From Planctomycetota bacterium (GTDB lineage: Bacteria; Planctomycetota; Planctomycetia; Pirellulales; Thermoguttaceae): a DNA stretch of 6,745 nt. The notes beneath the pieces are model-generated. The model made no database searches and had not been told where the DNA came from. It was given only the letters and a program-made list of their open reading frames with translations. The position numbers and the translations under genes are program-made. Numbering within the stretch: position 1 is the stretch's first letter; each line of letters opens with the position of its first letter. The stretch covers positions 1 through 6,745 of the forward strand of contig JABMRP010000414.1 in assembly GCA_013202535.1 (NCBI GenBank). Reading direction: 5' to 3'. This document shows, piece by piece, positions 6,066 to 6,745 of this stretch.

Positions 6066-6745
6066 ATGGGTAACAGACTCAATCGACGTCAATTCGTCAC
6101 CCGCACGACCGCGGCGGCAGGCGTGGCCACCTGGGGATTTCAATCGCCGACGGTCCTCCGCGCGGCTTCGGCCGACGCGTGGGGCGACCTGATGGGCCGG
6201 TTCGAGTTGGACGGCACCGCACCGCCGCGCGAGAAACTCAAGGTGGACAAAGACGTCGAGTGTTGCGGGAAGTTCGACATTCGCGACGAGTCGCTGATCA
6301 TCGGCCAGGACAACGGCATCACGAACGTCTACGTCTACGTTCGCAGCCGCAGCGTCGATATTTGCCGCGAGTTGGAAGAGAAAGTGGGCGACGAGAAGCA
6401 AGTCGTGCTGGACAATCGCGACTGCATCTTCCAGCCCCATTGTCTGAGCATCTGGTATCCGCATCAGGAGTTCCATACGATCAACTCGGATCCCGTGGGT
6501 CAGAACATCGCCATTTCGCCCCTGGGCGACAAGCCTTGGAACGTGATCCTTCCGGTGGGCGGCAACGCGACGTACAAATTCGCCCGCAAGCAGAATATTC
6601 CCGTACCTATCGCCTGCAACTACCATCCCTGGGAAAGCGGCTACATCCTGCCTCGCGACAACCCCTACGTGGCGATCACGGGCGGTGACGGCACGTTCCG
6701 GATTCCCAAGCTGCCGGCCGGTGAGTTGGAGTTCCAGGTTTGGCA
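6066..6745 (+). CDS. Tat-exported cupredoxin-like protein with carboxypeptidase-regulatory-like C-terminus (3' end beyond the window)
   Basis: The visible 226 residues begin with a Tat signal: twin arginines in NRRQFV (6-11), a weakly hydrophobic stretch, and an ASA cleavage candidate before Asp37. The mature part resembles a cupredoxin-like family common in Planctomycetota, often labelled methylamine-utilisation-like or carboxypeptidase regulatory-like. Landmarks are Cys67 (ECCGK), Cys120 with FQPH (122-125), NSDPVGQN (140-147), the Cys-His loop CNYHPWES (184-191), and a final DNPYVAITGGDGTFRIPKLPAG segment (198-219, carboxypeptidase-regulatory-like). As I recall the family, copper would be held by a His in the DPxxHN position, the loop Cys and His, and a Met three residues after that His. 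Here those positions read Gln146, Cys184, His187 and Glu190, so two of four ligands are changed. It may bind metal differently or be structural. The gene continues past the window, so its full length and end are unknown. The position after the cytochrome genes suggests a periplasmic accessory of the same respiratory chain. Confidence 0.8.
   Translation, partial: MGNRLNRRQFVTRTTAAAGVATWGFQSPTVLRAASADAWGDLMGRFELDGTAPPREKLKVDKDVECCGKFDIRDESLIIGQDNGITNVYVYVRSRSVDICRELEEKVGDEKQVVLDNRDCIFQPHCLSIWYPHQEFHTINSDPVGQNIAISPLGDKPWNVILPVGGNATYKFARKQNIPVPIACNYHPWESGYILPRDNPYVAITGGDGTFRIPKLPAGELEFQVW

Noticed and set aside
5607..6626. Open frame of 339 codons on the minus strand crossing three genes
   Set aside because: It spans two intergenic gaps and the well-supported lipoprotein and cupredoxin genes. 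It has no recognisable domain and is a GC-rich shadow.
6179..6688. Alternative plus-strand frame of 169 codons over the cupredoxin-like gene
   Set aside because: It is Arg-rich with no signal or motif. The overlapping frame from 6066 has a Tat signal, a Shine-Dalgarno and a recognisable family.

Overview
The window is GC-rich DNA with strong G/C preference at third codon positions and four consecutive plus-strand genes. From protein family resemblance recalled without a search, it looks like a member of the Planctomycetota (Pirellulales-like). The evidence is a giant membrane-anchored multihaem cytochrome c next to a cytochrome b 'subunit IV' protein, followed by a small lipoprotein and a Tat-exported cupredoxin-like protein. 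This is the general style of planctomycete respiratory gene clusters. Assignment to a lineage is inference.

Layout. Positions 1-28 are a short heptanucleotide repeat abutting the first start codon. Positions 29-1348 encode a polytopic membrane protein that carries the C-terminal (Qo-site, subunit IV) part of cytochrome b. After 34 bases, 1383-5681 encodes a 1432-residue protein with an N-terminal membrane anchor, a long helical/coiled-coil stalk, eight CxxCH haem c motifs and a PDZ-like domain inserted between haems 1 and 2. After another 39 bases, 5721-5957 encodes a 78-residue proline-rich lipoprotein with a strong Shine-Dalgarno. A 108-base gap with a small hairpin follows. Then 6066 to the window end is the 5' part of a Tat-exported cupredoxin-like protein with a carboxypeptidase-regulatory-like C-terminal region.

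How they may work together. The first two genes look like part of an alternative quinol:cytochrome c oxidoreductase (Rieske/cytochrome b type). The haem-ligating half of cytochrome b and the Rieske protein would be expected just upstream, outside the window. The octahaem protein would take the place of cytochrome c1 or f, carrying electrons from the Rieske centre through several cytochrome c modules towards a terminal oxidase or a soluble carrier. The lipoprotein and the cupredoxin-like protein are probably accessory exported proteins. The cupredoxin appears to have lost two of the expected copper ligands, so it may not be an electron carrier.

The most interesting points are the coiled coil-PDZ-octahaem architecture, the degenerate copper site and the repeat at the very start of the first gene. 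I see no RNA genes, mobile elements or CRISPR, and no region of more than 300 bases without a gene.
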